This document shows positions 11,404 to 20,107 of a stretch of DNA of 64,000 bases, one piece after another. This stretch comes from Catellatospora bangladeshensis (GTDB taxonomy: Bacteria; Actinomycetota; Actinomycetes; Mycobacteriales; Micromonosporaceae). Where the stretch lies: NCBI RefSeq assembly GCF_016862575.1, contig NZ_BONF01000045.1, positions 38,305 through 102,304 of the forward strand. The letters run 5' to 3'. Position 1 is the first letter of the stretch. Every line of letters begins with the position of its first letter. The notes beneath the pieces were generated by a model. The model searched no databases. It saw nothing but the letters and a program-made list of their open reading frames with translations, and was not told the origin of the DNA. The position numbers were made by a program, and so were the translations under genes.

Positions 11404-11964
11404 GTGAACGTGCCCCCGGCCGTGTTCCCCGACTGGTCGCCGTACCCGGACCTCGACTCGGCGGCGCGGGCCTACCTGCGCGATCCCGAGGTCGCCCTGG
11501 ACGCCCTGGAGGGCGTGCTGCGCGGCACCCAGGTGCTCGGGTTCACGCTGGAGCGCTTCGTCAACGAGTACAACGGCGTGTGGCAGGAGGTCGTCGTCTG
11601 CGACGGCTCCCGGCTGCTGCTGTGGCACGGCGAGGACGTTCCGCCCGGGGAGGGCCCGGCGGGCTCGATGATCTCGTCGTTGCGGGTGGTGCCGCTCTCG
11701 GTGATCACGGAGGTCGGCTGCCGCCGCCGCCTGAGCCGCACCCCCGCCAACCACCTGCGGGTCGACAGCGTCGACGTCTACCTGCTGCTCAGCTCGCTGG
11801 ACGAGTCGAACAACGGCCACCCCCTGGACGACCCGCACCACGTGGTCCGCCAGGACGCCCTGCGCTTCGGCAAGACCCTGGAGGACGGCGGCACCGGCCA
11901 GATCGCCAGGCTGGAGGAGTTCGCCCAGCTCGTCGCCTCCCTGGCCGGCCGCCCCATGCTCTGA
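11404..11964 (+). CDS. Conserved-looking protein of unknown function
   Basis: This 186-residue soluble protein starts at GTG 11404, 8 bp after trmI, and is probably co-transcribed with it. I do not recognise a domain. It has a mixed alpha/beta composition with a central beta-rich stretch (VWQEVVVCDGSRLLLW; SLRVVPLSVITEVGC), and a C-terminal amphipathic part (IARLEEFAQLVASLAG). No signal peptide or membrane helix is visible. The gene ends about 60 bp before a palindromic repeat. The typical GC-rich third-position codon use argues that it is a real gene. Confidence 0.75.
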   Translation: MNVPPAVFPDWSPYPDLDSAARAYLRDPEVALDALEGVLRGTQVLGFTLERFVNEYNGVWQEVVVCDGSRLLLWHGEDVPPGEGPAGSMISSLRVVPLSVITEVGCRRRLSRTPANHLRVDSVDVYLLLSSLDESNNGHPLDDPHHVVRQDALRFGKTLEDGGTGQIARLEEFAQLVASLAGRPML

Positions 11965-12026
11965 CGCCCGCGCTCTGGGGCCGGTCCGCCCGGTCGGGGC
12001 CCCAGCTCCGCGACGCCTGCCCCGCC

Positions 12027-12091
12027 ATGATCGCGGTTTCGTGTCAAGATCTGCGGCCCTACCGCACCTTGTGACACGAAACCCCGATCAT
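12027..12091. repeat. Intergenic palindrome, family 1 (TTTCGTGTCA core), copy A
   Basis: Two 20-base arms (12027-12046 and 12072-12091) pair at 19 of 20 positions and share the core TTTCGTGTCA / TGACACGAAA with GATCAT ends. Inside the loop a second small stem TGCGG (12052-12056) pairs with CCGCA (12062-12066). The same double-stem architecture recurs at 46119-46181. The copy sits between convergent genes. Confidence 0.85.
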
Positions 12092-12107
12092 CGCGGTCCC
12101 AACGGCC

Positions 12108-12186
12108 AAGATCGCGTCGATCTTGCACTCGGCGGGGGTGTTCTGTCCCGGTTTGGGCGTGTCGTCCCCACAGTTCATGCAAGATC
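12108..12186. repeat. GATC-rich inverted repeats downstream of copy A
   Basis: CAAGATCG (12108-12115) pairs with CGATCTTG directly after a CGT spacer. GATCTTGCA (12119-12127) can also pair with TGCAAGATC (12178-12186). The CAAGAT/ATCTTG words recur in the palindromes at 38308 and 52447. The region 11965-12212 otherwise contains no gene that I can support. Confidence 0.6.
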
Positions 12187-12212
12187 GCCGCGGGAGGGGG
12201 CGGGCGGGAAGG

Positions 12213-12497
12213 TCAGCGGAGGGCGGTGCGTTCTTCCTCGGACAGGGGTTCTCCGTCGTGGGTGCGCTGGATGTGGATGCACTCGCCGGGGCATTCCTGG
12301 GCGGCGTCGATGACCTCTAGTCGGAGGTGGGGCGGGATCTCGACGGTCGCACCCGGGGTCATCAGCAGTTCGCCGGAGTCGTCCTTGACGTAGGCGAGGC
12401 CGTCTACGTCGAACTCGAACACCTCGGGGGCGTACTGCACGCACAGGCCGTCGCCCGTGCAGAGGTCCTGATCTACTCGCACCCTGAGCTCACTCAC
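12213..12497 (-). CDS. Small ferredoxin, probably [3Fe-4S]
   Basis: This 94-residue electron carrier is read from a GTG at 12497. Cys13, Cys19 and Cys69 (with Pro70) match the C-x5-C...CP pattern of actinobacterial [3Fe-4S] ferredoxins, where the middle Cys of CxxCxxC is replaced (here CTGDGLC). An extra Cys73 follows in CPGECIHI. The rest is acidic, as expected for a ferredoxin. It lies divergently upstream of mpa and convergent to the trmI run. Its redox partner is not obvious here; the P450 and reductase at 43188-46037 have their own fused ferredoxin domain. Confidence 0.9.
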   Translation of the reverse strand: MSELRVRVDQDLCTGDGLCVQYAPEVFEFDVDGLAYVKDDSGELLMTPGATVEIPPHLRLEVIDAAQECPGECIHIQRTHDGEPLSEEERTALR

Positions 12498-12596
12498 GGA
12501 CTCGACCCTAGCGCCCCGGCGCGCGTGAATGCGGGGGAGGTCGGCCGCACGGCCAGATTCTCGATCCAGTTCTTGGGTACGGGGGTGTCGGGAGGG

Positions 12597-12638
12597 TTCA
12601 ACTGAGGCGATCAGCCGCTAGTGTTAGGAGCACCCTAA
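12597..12638 (+). promoter_or_regulatory. Putative mpa promoter with palindrome at the start region
   Basis: A possible -35 TTCAAC (12597-12602) and -10 TAGTGT (12619-12624) are separated by 16 bp. Partly overlapping the -10 and extending past it is TTAGG (12624-12628)-N5-CCTAA (12634-12638), a short perfect palindrome that could bind a repressor. This is assigned by eye only. Confidence 0.35.
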
Positions 12639-12692
12639 ACGTCGGCCGAACGAGGTAGGACCGACGGGAGGACACCCCCGGGGAGGTGGGAC

Positions 12693-14459
12693 GTGGCAAA
12701 GAGCGACGACGCGGATGCGCGCGCCGCGCGGTGGGAGAAGGAAGCCAACGATCTCTCCACTCAGGTCGCGTTCCTGCAAGAGGAGCTCGCCCTGTTGCGG
12801 CGCAAGTTGAGCGAGAGCCCGCGGCACGTACGGCAGCTTGAGGAGCGGCTCGCCGCCACTCAGGCCCAGCTGTCGCGGCTCACGGAGAACAACGAGCGGC
12901 TGGTGGCCACGCTGAAGGAGGCGCGCGCCCAGATCGTGACGCTCAAGGAGGAGATCGACCGGCTGGCGCAACCGCCCAGCGGGTACGGCGTCTTCCTGGC
13001 GCGGCATGAAGACGGCACGGTGGACGTCTTCACGGGTGGACGGAAGCTGCGGGTGGCGGTGTCGCCGTCGCTGGACGTCGACGCGCTGCAGCGTGGGCAG
13101 GAGGTCCTGCTCAACGACGCCCTCAACATCGTCGACGCGCTCGGCTTCGAGCGGGCCGGCGAGGTGGTCCTGCTCAAGGAGATCCTCGACGGCGGGGACC
13201 GCGCACTCGTGGTCTCGCACGCCGACGAGGAGCGGATCGTGTTCCTGGCGGAGGGCCTGATCGGCGGGACGCTGCGTTCCGGCGACTCCCTCATGATCGA
13301 GCCGCGCTCCGCGTACGCCTACGAGCGCATCCCCAAGAGCGAGGTCGAGGAGCTGGTCCTCGAAGAGGTGCCGGACGTCGACTACCACGACATCGGTGGC
13401 CTGGTGCACCAGATCGAGCAGATCCGCGACGCGGTGGAGCTGCCCTTCCTGCACGCGGACCTGTTCCGCGAGCACCACCTGCGCCCGCCGAAGGGCGTGC
13501 TGCTCTACGGTCCTCCCGGCTGCGGCAAGACGCTCATCGCCAAGGCGGTGGCGAACTCGCTGGCCAAGAAGATCGCCGAGCAGCGCGGCGAGGAGAAGAA
13601 GACCAGCTACTTCCTGAACATCAAGGGTCCGGAGCTGCTCAACAAGTACGTCGGCGAGACGGAGCGGCACATCCGGCTGATCTTCCAGCGGGCCCGTGAG
13701 AAGGCCTCGGAAGGCACCCCGGTGATCGTGTTCTTCGACGAGATGGACTCGATCTTCCGGACCCGCGGCTCGGGTGTCTCCTCGGACGTGGAGAACACCA
13801 TCGTTCCCCAGCTCCTCAGCGAGATCGACGGTGTGGAGGGCCTGGAGAACGTCATCATCATCGGCGCCTCGAACCGCGAGGACATGATCGACCCGGCCAT
13901 CCTGCGCCCGGGGCGGCTCGACGTCAAGATCAAGATCGAGCGCCCGGACGCCGAGGCGGCCAAGGACATCTTCAGCAAGTACATCCTGCCGACCCTGCCG
14001 CTGTCCCCGGACGACCTGGCAGAGCACGGCGGCTCCACCGACGCGTGCGTGCACGCGATGATCAATTCGGTGGTGCTCCGGATGTACTCGGAGACCGAGG
14101 AGAACCGCTTCCTCGAGGTCACCTACGCCAACGGTGACAAGGAGGTCCTGTACTTCAAGGACTTCAACTCCGGCGCCATGATCCAGAACATCGTGGACCG
14201 CGGCAAGAAGATGGCGATCAAGGAGTTCCTGTCCTCGGGCAAGAAGGGCCTGCGCCTGCAGCACCTGCTGGACGCCTGCCTGGACGAGTTCCGCGAGAAC
14301 GAGGACCTGCCGAACACCACGAACCCGGACGACTGGGCACGGATCTCCGGCAAGAAGGGCGAGCGGATCGTCTACATCCGCACGCTCGTCTCCGGCGGCA
14401 AGGGCACCGAGTCGGGCCGGTCCATCGAGACGGCCAGCAACACCGGCCAGTACCTGTAA
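12693..14459 (+). CDS. mpa: Proteasome-associated AAA ATPase (Mpa/ARC)
   Basis: This 588-residue ring ATPase recognises Pup, unfolds pupylated proteins and feeds them into the 20S core. Residues 1-92 form the long coiled coil that binds Pup. Tandem OB domains span about 95-225. The AAA domain carries Walker A GPPGCGKT (273-280) and Walker [10 protein letters not shown] (E350). The C-terminus ends GQYL, the HbYX-like tail that docks in the alpha-ring pockets. It starts at GTG 12693, behind a GGGGAGGTGGG ribosome-binding region. Its length matches the family (about 590-610). Confidence 0.98.
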   Translation: MAKSDDADARAARWEKEANDLSTQVAFLQEELALLRRKLSESPRHVRQLEERLAATQAQLSRLTENNERLVATLKEARAQIVTLKEEIDRLAQPPSGYGVFLARHEDGTVDVFTGGRKLRVAVSPSLDVDALQRGQEVLLNDALNIVDALGFERAGEVVLLKEILDGGDRALVVSHADEERIVFLAEGLIGGTLRSGDSLMIEPRSAYAYERIPKSEVEELVLEEVPDVDYHDIGGLVHQIEQIRDAVELPFLHADLFREHHLRPPKGVLLYGPPGCGKTLIAKAVANSLAKKIAEQRGEEKKTSYFLNIKGPELLNKYVGETERHIRLIFQRAREKASEGTPVIVFFDEMDSIFRTRGSGVSSDVENTIVPQLLSEIDGVEGLENVIIIGASNREDMIDPAILRPGRLDVKIKIERPDAEAAKDIFSKYILPTLPLSPDDLAEHGGSTDACVHAMINSVVLRMYSETEENRFLEVTYANGDKEVLYFKDFNSGAMIQNIVDRGKKMAIKEFLSSGKKGLRLQHLLDACLDEFRENEDLPNTTNPDDWARISGKKGERIVYIRTLVSGGKGTESGRSIETASNTGQYL

Positions 14460-14470
14460 CACGAGCACGC

Positions 14471-14504
14471 GAAAGGGGCGCCCGGTCCGCCGGGCGCCCC
14501 TTTC
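14471..14504. terminator. Bidirectional terminator between mpa and lhgO
   Basis: A perfect 15-bp stem (14471-14485 with 14490-14504) closes a TCCG loop. The stem is flanked by GAAA and TTTC, so it can act on both strands. It lies 11 bp past the mpa stop and 12 bp past the end of the convergent oxidase gene. Confidence 0.85.
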
Positions 14505-14516
14505 CGCTGCGTGAGG

Positions 14517-15713
14517 TCAGGCCGCCAGGTCGGCGGGCAGCCGCGACACGATGTGCTTGGCGATCTCGAACGAGCTGGTCGCCGCGGGGGAGGGCGCGTT
14601 GAGCACGTGCACCTGCCGCTCCGCCTCCACGATCAGGAAGTCGTCGACCAGGCCGCCGTCGGGGCGGATCGCCTGGGCGCGCACCCCGGCACCGGCCGGC
14701 ACGATGTCCTCGCCGGTCAGCACGGGCACCAGCCGGGCCAGGCTGGCCGCGAACTTCTTGCGCGACAGCGAGCGGTGCACCTCGGTCAGGCCGTACCGGT
14801 AGTGCTTGCGGGCCAGCGCCCAGAGCCCGGAGTAGGTCACCTCGTCCCAGACGTCCCGCGGGCTGATCTTCCCCCACGAGTAGCCCTCGCGGGCGGTGGC
14901 CAGCACCGCGTTCGGGCCCGCGTGCACGGTGCCGTCGATCATCTTGGTCAGGTGCACGCCCAGGAACGGGAACTGCGGGTCCGGCACCGGGTAGATCAGG
15001 CCCTTGACCAGGTCGCGGCGCTGCGGGGTCAGCTCGTAGTACTCCCCGCGGAACGGGACGATGCGCACCGGGGTGTCGACCCCGGCCATCCGGGAGATCC
15101 GGTCGGCGTGCAGGCCCGCGCAGTTGATCAGCACGTCGGCGATGATCTCGCCCTTGGTGGTGGTCACCACCACGCCGCCCGCGCGCTGCCGGATCGCGGT
15201 GACCTCGGTCTCGGTACGCAGGTCCGCGCCGCCCTCGGCGAGCAGCTCGGCGATGCGGCGGCACACCGCGCCGAAGTCAACGATGCCGGTGGAGGCGACG
15301 TGCAGCGCGGCGACGGCGGCCACGTGCGGCTCGTACTCGGCGGCCTCGGCCTGGCCGATGAGCTTCACGGGCAGCCCGTTGGCGACCGAGCGCTGGTGCA
15401 GGTCCTGCAGGCGGGGCAGCTCGGACTCGTCCGTCGCCACGATCAGCTTGCCGCAGATGTCGTACGCCAGGCCCTGCTCCTTGCAGAACTCGACCATCGA
15501 CGCGCTGCCGGCCTTGCACAGGGTGGCCTTGAGGCTGCCGGGCTTGTAGTAGACGCCCGCGTGGATCACGCCGGAGTTGTGGCCGGTCTGGTGCGCGGCC
15601 CAGCCCGCCTCCTTCTCGACCACCGTGACGGAGTCCTCAGGACGGTCCGTGAGCAGGCGATGCGCGACGGCAAGACCCACGATTCCGCCACCGACCACCA
15701 CAAACCTAGTCAT
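14517..15713 (-). CDS. lhgO: L-2-hydroxyglutarate oxidase
   Basis: This 398-residue FAD enzyme of the DAO family oxidises L-2-hydroxyglutarate to 2-oxoglutarate. The N-terminal dinucleotide fold is MTRFVVVGGGIVGLAVAHRL (GGGIVG, residues 8-13). GWAAHQTGHNSGVIHAGVYY is the family's hallmark near residues 40-60. The C-terminus shows VPAGAGVRAQAI and LNAPSPAATSSF. It is transcribed away from the glycan island and convergent with mpa, so it may be an ordinary metabolic neighbour rather than part of either system. Confidence 0.93.
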   Translation of the reverse strand: MTRFVVVGGGIVGLAVAHRLLTDRPEDSVTVVEKEAGWAAHQTGHNSGVIHAGVYYKPGSLKATLCKAGSASMVEFCKEQGLAYDICGKLIVATDESELPRLQDLHQRSVANGLPVKLIGQAEAAEYEPHVAAVAALHVASTGIVDFGAVCRRIAELLAEGGADLRTETEVTAIRQRAGGVVVTTTKGEIIADVLINCAGLHADRISRMAGVDTPVRIVPFRGEYYELTPQRRDLVKGLIYPVPDPQFPFLGVHLTKMIDGTVHAGPNAVLATAREGYSWGKISPRDVWDEVTYSGLWALARKHYRYGLTEVHRSLSRKKFAASLARLVPVLTGEDIVPAGAGVRAQAIRPDGGLVDDFLIVEAERQVHVLNAPSPAATSSFEIAKHIVSRLPADLAA

Positions 15714-15798
15714 TTCACTCCTCCGCCCGGCCGCAACGGCGTCGAGCTTAGGCCATTCGGACCTCCGGCCGACTGGCGACCGCCCTGGTCCGGTGGCC

Positions 15799-15804
15799 TA
15801 CACT
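15799..15804 (+). promoter_or_regulatory. Possible -10 element for the glycan island
   Basis: TACACT lies 30 bp before the ATG at 15835, and an AGGGGAGG ribosome-binding site follows at 15821-15828. The 121-bp gap is divergent to lhgO. No convincing -35 is visible. Confidence 0.35.
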
Positions 15805-15834
15805 TCTCGGGTCGCTCACAAGGGGAGGTCCCAC

Positions 15835-16980
15835 ATGTCTGACGTCATCGCGCTCGGCCAGCCCACGGTCGGCGAGCCGGAGCTCGCCGCCATCGCCGAG
15901 GTGTTCGCGTCAGGCTGGCTGTCGGGGGCCGGTCCCACCTGCAAGAAGTTCGAGGAGCGCTTCGCCGCCGCGATGGGCGTGCAGCACGCGCTGACCACGA
16001 GCAACTGCGGCTCGGCGCTGCACCTGGCGCAGCTGGTGCTGGGCGTGAAGCCGGGCGACGAGGTGATCGTGGGCGACTACACCTTCCCGGCGACCGGCCA
16101 CTCGGTGATGTGGACCGGGGCCCGCCCCGTCTTCGCCGACGTGCGCCCCGACACCTGGACCATCGACCCGGCCGTGGTCGAGTCCCTGATCACCCCGCGC
16201 ACCGTGGGCATCATCGCGGTCGACGCGTTCGGCCAGCCGGCCGACTACGACGAGCTGCGCGCCATCGCCGACAAGCACGGCCTGTTCGTCATCGAGGACG
16301 CGGCCTGCTCGGCCGGTGCGACGTACAAGGGCCGCCCGGCGGGCAGCCTGGCCGACATCGCCACGTTCAGCTTCCACGGCCGCAAGGGCATCACCTCGGG
16401 CGAGGGCGGCGCGCTGGTCACCGACCGCGCCGACCTGGCCGCCAAGGCCCGCAAGCTGCACACCTACGGCGTCGAGGGCGCGCTGACCCGCGCCGAGCTG
16501 TCCAAGCTGCCCATCCCGACCTTCGACGAGCTGGGCTACAACTACCGGCTCTCCGACATCCAGGCCGCGATCATGCTGGCCCAGCTGGACCGGCTGCCCG
16601 AGCTGCTCGCCGTCAAGCGCCGCATCGCGGCCCGCTACGGCGAGCTGTTCAAGGACCACGAGCTGATCACCGTCCCGTTCGAGGCGCCCGACCGCGAGCA
16701 CCCCTGGCAGTCGTACGTGGTGACGCTGGACCCGGCGGTCAGCCGCGCCGAGGTCGCCATGGCGCTGCGCGAGCGCGGCGTGCAGTGCACCTTCGGCACC
16801 TACGCCTCGCACCTGCAGCCGCTGTACGGTGAGACCAACCCCTGCCCGGTCTCGGCGGACCTGTTCGACCGGCACCTGGCCATCCCGATGCACGCGAACC
16901 TGACCGACGCGCAGGTCGAGACGGTCGCGGCCACCCTGATCCAGGTCGTCGACTCCCTCGCCGCCGGCCGCGCCAACTAA
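15835..16980 (+). CDS. DegT/DnrJ/EryC1 family PLP aminotransferase
   Basis: This 381-residue fold-type I PLP enzyme probably transfers an amino group to a keto-sugar nucleotide. The internal aldimine lysine is K184 in FHGRKGITSGEGG. TSNCGSALHLAQL binds the cofactor phosphate, and VIEDAACSAGA stacks on the PLP ring. ATG 15835 is chosen because a strong AGGGGAGG site precedes it by 6 bases; the frame is open further upstream. It opens the plus-strand glycan island and is followed by an NDP-sugar epimerase. Whether it aminates at C3 or C4 cannot be told from the sequence. Confidence 0.92.
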   Translation: MSDVIALGQPTVGEPELAAIAEVFASGWLSGAGPTCKKFEERFAAAMGVQHALTTSNCGSALHLAQLVLGVKPGDEVIVGDYTFPATGHSVMWTGARPVFADVRPDTWTIDPAVVESLITPRTVGIIAVDAFGQPADYDELRAIADKHGLFVIEDAACSAGATYKGRPAGSLADIATFSFHGRKGITSGEGGALVTDRADLAAKARKLHTYGVEGALTRAELSKLPIPTFDELGYNYRLSDIQAAIMLAQLDRLPELLAVKRRIAARYGELFKDHELITVPFEAPDREHPWQSYVVTLDPAVSRAEVAMALRERGVQCTFGTYASHLQPLYGETNPCPVSADLFDRHLAIPMHANLTDAQVETVAATLIQVVDSLAAGRAN

Positions 16981-17060
16981 GATCACTTCTGCGGCCCAGG
17001 CCGTTCCCCTCGTAACACCGCGGCCGCAGGCCGTGCTCCTCCCTCCCAGAAAGGTCCGCA

Positions 17061-17993
17061 ATGTCAAAGAAGACCGTCTTCATCACCGGAGGCGCCGGTT
17101 TCATCGGCCTGCACGTGGTCCGGCTGCTGCTGGAGAAGGACTACCAGGTCCGGATCTTTGACAACATGTCGCGCGGCGACCGCGAGCGCATCGACGAGCT
17201 GGTCAAGACCGGCAACGTCGAGCTGGTGGAGCAGGACGTGCGCTACGGCGGCGCCGTGCACGCGGCCATGAAGGGCTGCGAGTCGGTCATCCACCTGGCC
17301 GCGGTGTCGATCAACAAGAGCCAGGCGGACCCGTACGAGTCGATCGACATCAACGTCGTCGGCAACAACAACGTCTTCGCCGCCGCCGCCGACCACGGCG
17401 TGCGCCGCATCGTGTTCGCCTCCTCGGCGTCGGTCTACGGCGACCCGAAGAAGCTGCCGATGCACGAGGACGACGAGCTCAGCCCGCTCACCCCGTACTG
17501 CATCGCCAAGCGCACCGGCGAGGACCTGCTCGGCTTCTACCAGCGCAGCAAGGGCCTGAACTGGGTCGCCCTGCGCTTCTTCAACGTGTACGGCCCCGGC
17601 CAGAAGCCGACCGCGTACTACACCTCGGTCATCAACCACTTCGTCAAGCGCCTCAAGACCGGCCAGCCGCCGATCATCGACGGCAAGGGCGAGCAGTCGA
17701 TGGACTTCATCCACGTGCACGACATCGCGCGCTCGGTCGTCGCGGCGCTGGAGTCGGAGCAGGGCAACGTGCCGGTCAACATCGGCACCGGCATCGACAC
17801 CACGGTGGCGTCGCTGGCCGAGATCCTGATCAAGGCCGTGGGCGTGGACGTGGAGCCGCAGTTCAACCCGCGCGAGGTGCTGGTCAGCCGCCGCGCGGCC
17901 GACATCACCCGGGCCAAGGAGGTCCTCGGCTGGGAGCCGACGATCACCGTGGGCGACGGCATGACCGACCTGATCAAGTCGGAGATCGGGTGA
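17061..17993 (+). CDS. NAD-dependent sugar-nucleotide epimerase/dehydratase
   Basis: This 310-residue extended SDR of the GalE/RmlB type carries the cofactor motif GGAGFIG (residues 10-16) and the catalytic serines and tyrosine/lysine pair in FASSASVYGDP and TPYCIAKRTGE (YxxxK). The C-terminal substrate domain includes RFFNVYGPGQ and DFIHVHDIA. It lies 80 bp downstream of the aminotransferase and overlaps the acyltransferase gene by 4 bp. It is likely to make or epimerise the NDP-sugar used by the island. UDP-glucose or UDP-GlcNAc 4-epimerase activity is the leading guess. Confidence 0.92.
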   Translation: MSKKTVFITGGAGFIGLHVVRLLLEKDYQVRIFDNMSRGDRERIDELVKTGNVELVEQDVRYGGAVHAAMKGCESVIHLAAVSINKSQADPYESIDINVVGNNNVFAAAADHGVRRIVFASSASVYGDPKKLPMHEDDELSPLTPYCIAKRTGEDLLGFYQRSKGLNWVALRFFNVYGPGQKPTAYYTSVINHFVKRLKTGQPPIIDGKGEQSMDFIHVHDIARSVVAALESEQGNVPVNIGTGIDTTVASLAEILIKAVGVDVEPQFNPREVLVSRRAADITRAKEVLGWEPTITVGDGMTDLIKSEIG

Positions 17994-18439
17994 CCCAGCC
18001 GCATCCCGGCCTGCCGGAGAACCCGTACAACCCGCACGCGTGGATCATCGGGGAGCCGGTCATCGGGCCGGGCACCTGGATCGGCGCGTTCACGGTGATC
18101 GACGGGTCCGGCGGGCTGACGATCGGCTCCGGCTGTGACATCAGCTGCGGCGTGCAGATCTACACCCACTCGTCTGCACGCCGCTGCGTGTCCGGCCGCG
18201 CCTACCCCCAGGTCGACCGCGCGCCGGTGACCATCGGCGACCGCGTCTTCATCGGCGCGAACGCGACGATCATGATGGGCGTGACCATCGGCGACGGCGT
18301 CGTGATCGGCGCCGGCGCGGTGGTCACCAAGGACGTCCCCGCGGGCACCGTGGTGGCCGGCGTGCCGGCCCGCCCGGTGGCCGCGGTGGAGGTCGACGGC
18401 ACGGACGTACGCTTCACCCCCCTCGCGGCACACAGCTAG
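17990..18439 (+). CDS. Left-handed beta-helix acyltransferase
   Basis: This 149-residue hexapeptide-repeat transferase uses a GTG start that overlaps the epimerase stop (GTGA). Repeats such as VIGPGTWIGAF, LTIGSGCDISCGV and VTIGDRVFIGANATIM form the beta-helix. VVIGAGAVVTKDVPAG and VVAGVPARPV are the classical end of the LbetaH acetyltransferase domain. It is expected to act as a trimer using acetyl- or acyl-CoA (or acyl-ACP) on a sugar hydroxyl or amine. Its position suggests that it modifies the sugar made by the two preceding enzymes. Confidence 0.9.
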   Translation: MTQPHPGLPENPYNPHAWIIGEPVIGPGTWIGAFTVIDGSGGLTIGSGCDISCGVQIYTHSSARRCVSGRAYPQVDRAPVTIGDRVFIGANATIMMGVTIGDGVVIGAGAVVTKDVPAGTVVAGVPARPVAAVEVDGTDVRFTPLAAHS

Positions 18440-18451
18440 GAGCCAGCGCCG

Positions 18452-19639
18452 GTGCGTATCGCGGTAGTCAACAACTTCTTCCCCCCTCGCGCGGGCGGCA
18501 GCTCGCACCTGTCGGAGTCCCTCGCCAAGGGCTACGCCGAGCAGGGCCACGAGGTCCTCGTCCTCACGGCGGCGTACCAGAACGCCCCCGCGGTGGAGGA
18601 GCGCGACGGCATGCGCATCGTGCGCCTGCCCGCCTGGATGCTCCCGCAGACCAGGCTCGCGGTCAGCTTCGACATCTCGTTCACCAGCCGGCCCACCCTG
18701 CTGCGCGCCGTGCGCAAGCTGCTGGACGAGTTCAAGCCGGACGCCATCCACCAGCACGGCCAGTTCTTCGACCTGACCTGGGCGACCGCGCTCTACGCGC
18801 GCAAGCGCCGGGTGCCGGTGCTGCTGTCCATCCACACCCGGCTGGAGAACCCCTCGGCGAGCTACGCCAAGGTGTTCCGCGGCCTCGACGCGCTGATGGT
18901 CAAGCCGTTCATGCGCCGCTCCAAGCCCCGCCTGGTGGTCATGGACGTGCTGATGGACGAGTACATCCGGGACCGCTACCGCGGCGCGTACTCCGGCCTG
19001 GACTACATCCCGGTGGGTGTGGACCCGACCTGGGTGCGCGGCGGCGACGGCCGGGGCGTGCGCGAGAAGCACGGCCTGGGCGACGCCCCCGTGATCCTGT
19101 CGGTGGGCCACATCATCCCGCTGCGCGACCGGCTGATGCTGGTCGAGGCGCTGCCGAAGGTGCTCGCGGCGGTGCCGGACGCGAAGCTGCTGGTCGTCGG
19201 GCAGGTCTACTACCCGCTGTTCCTGGAGCGGGCCAAGGCCCTCGGCGTGGACCACGCGGTCATCAGCACCGGCCCGGTGGCCAAACGGGAGATCCCGGAC
19301 TACCTGGCCGCGGCCACCGTCGAGTGCCACGAGCAGGGCTTCGGCATCGGCACGGCGAGCCTGGAGGCGATGGCCGGCGGCGTGCCGGTGGTCGTGCCGG
19401 CCCGCCCGGACAACTTCCCCGGCATCGGCCTGGAGGACGGGCAGAACATCCTGCTCTGCGCCCCCGGCGACGTGGAAGCGATGGCCGAGCGCCTCATCGC
19501 GGGCCTGACCGACCCCGCCGTGGCCAAGCAGGTCGGCGCGAACGGCCAGGACCTGATCGACCAGCACTTCACCCTCCAGCGTGTGCTGGAGCGGCACCTG
19601 GAAGTGCTCGGCACCATGGTGGCGGCCCGGGGCCGCTGA
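18452..19639 (+). CDS. GT4-family glycosyltransferase
   Basis: This 395-residue GT-B fold retaining glycosyltransferase starts at GTG 18452, 12 bp after the acyltransferase. The N-terminal acceptor domain begins MRIAVVNNFFPPRAGGSSHL, a typical GT4 opening. The donor domain has VILSVGHIIPLRDRLM near residue 215 and the nucleotide-sugar motif EQGFGIGTASLEAMAGGVPV near residue 295-315 (the E-x7-E region). It probably adds the sugar made by the upstream enzymes to a lipid-linked or surface glycan on the cytoplasmic side. The acceptor is unknown. Confidence 0.93.
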   Translation: MRIAVVNNFFPPRAGGSSHLSESLAKGYAEQGHEVLVLTAAYQNAPAVEERDGMRIVRLPAWMLPQTRLAVSFDISFTSRPTLLRAVRKLLDEFKPDAIHQHGQFFDLTWATALYARKRRVPVLLSIHTRLENPSASYAKVFRGLDALMVKPFMRRSKPRLVVMDVLMDEYIRDRYRGAYSGLDYIPVGVDPTWVRGGDGRGVREKHGLGDAPVILSVGHIIPLRDRLMLVEALPKVLAAVPDAKLLVVGQVYYPLFLERAKALGVDHAVISTGPVAKREIPDYLAAATVECHEQGFGIGTASLEAMAGGVPVVVPARPDNFPGIGLEDGQNILLCAPGDVEAMAERLIAGLTDPAVAKQVGANGQDLIDQHFTLQRVLERHLEVLGTMVAARGR

Positions 19640-19654
19640 CCCCGAACGAAAGCT

Positions 19655-19685
19655 GAGGGGCCGTCCGCACATCGCGGGCGGCCTC
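19655..19685 (+). terminator. Imperfect hairpin after the glycosyltransferase
   Basis: GGCCGTCCGC (19659-19668) pairs with GCGGGCGGCC (19674-19683) with one G-T wobble and a 5-base loop. The 228-bp gap 19640-19867 that it starts probably also holds the promoter of the acyl carrier protein operon. Confidence 0.5.
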
Positions 19686-19867
19686 GCCGCTTATCCGGGC
19701 TGATTCCCGTCGATCGCCCATGCGACGCGGGATGTTCAGCCCGCGTACACCAAGGCTGCAACAGGCCGTATACCAGCCGCGTAGGCTCGGCTCATGGCTC
19801 ACGGTTCGGGGTATTTGCCCGGACTGTCCGAGCCGTACCCGCCGCGAGGATCTGGAGAACGACCGCC

Positions 19868-20107
19868 ATGCCCCTGACCGAGCGCCTGCGCACCGTGTTC
19901 GCCGACGCCCTGCAGCTGCCGCCCGGCACCGACGTGGACCAGCTGAAGTACCGCGACATCGAGCAGTGGGACTCGCTGGGCCACATGACGCTCGTCGCCG
20001 CGATCGAGGACGAGTTCGGCGTGCAGCTCGACACCGACCAGGTCATCGACCTGTCCTCGTTCAAGGTCGCGGCCGACATGCTGCGCGACGCCGGCGTCGA
20101 TGAGTGA
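19868..20107 (+). CDS. Acyl carrier protein
   Basis: This 79-residue four-helix carrier has the phosphopantetheine attachment site EQWDSLGHM, with Ser36. The sequence after it, LVAAIEDEFGVQLDTDQV, is the usual recognition helix II region. It is not the housekeeping fatty-acid ACP by context: it heads an operon of SDR, acyl-AMP ligase, LuxE-like and LuxC-like genes in which every junction overlaps. Its stop overlaps the next start by 8 bases. It likely carries a dedicated acyl group for this pathway. Confidence 0.93.
   Translation: MPLTERLRTVFADALQLPPGTDVDQLKYRDIEQWDSLGHMTLVAAIEDEFGVQLDTDQVIDLSSFKVAADMLRDAGVDE

Noticed and set aside
12624..12638. DtxR/IdeR iron box at mpa
   Set aside because: TTAGG and CCTAA are only 5 bases apart and the central TAGCCTA part of the box is missing.
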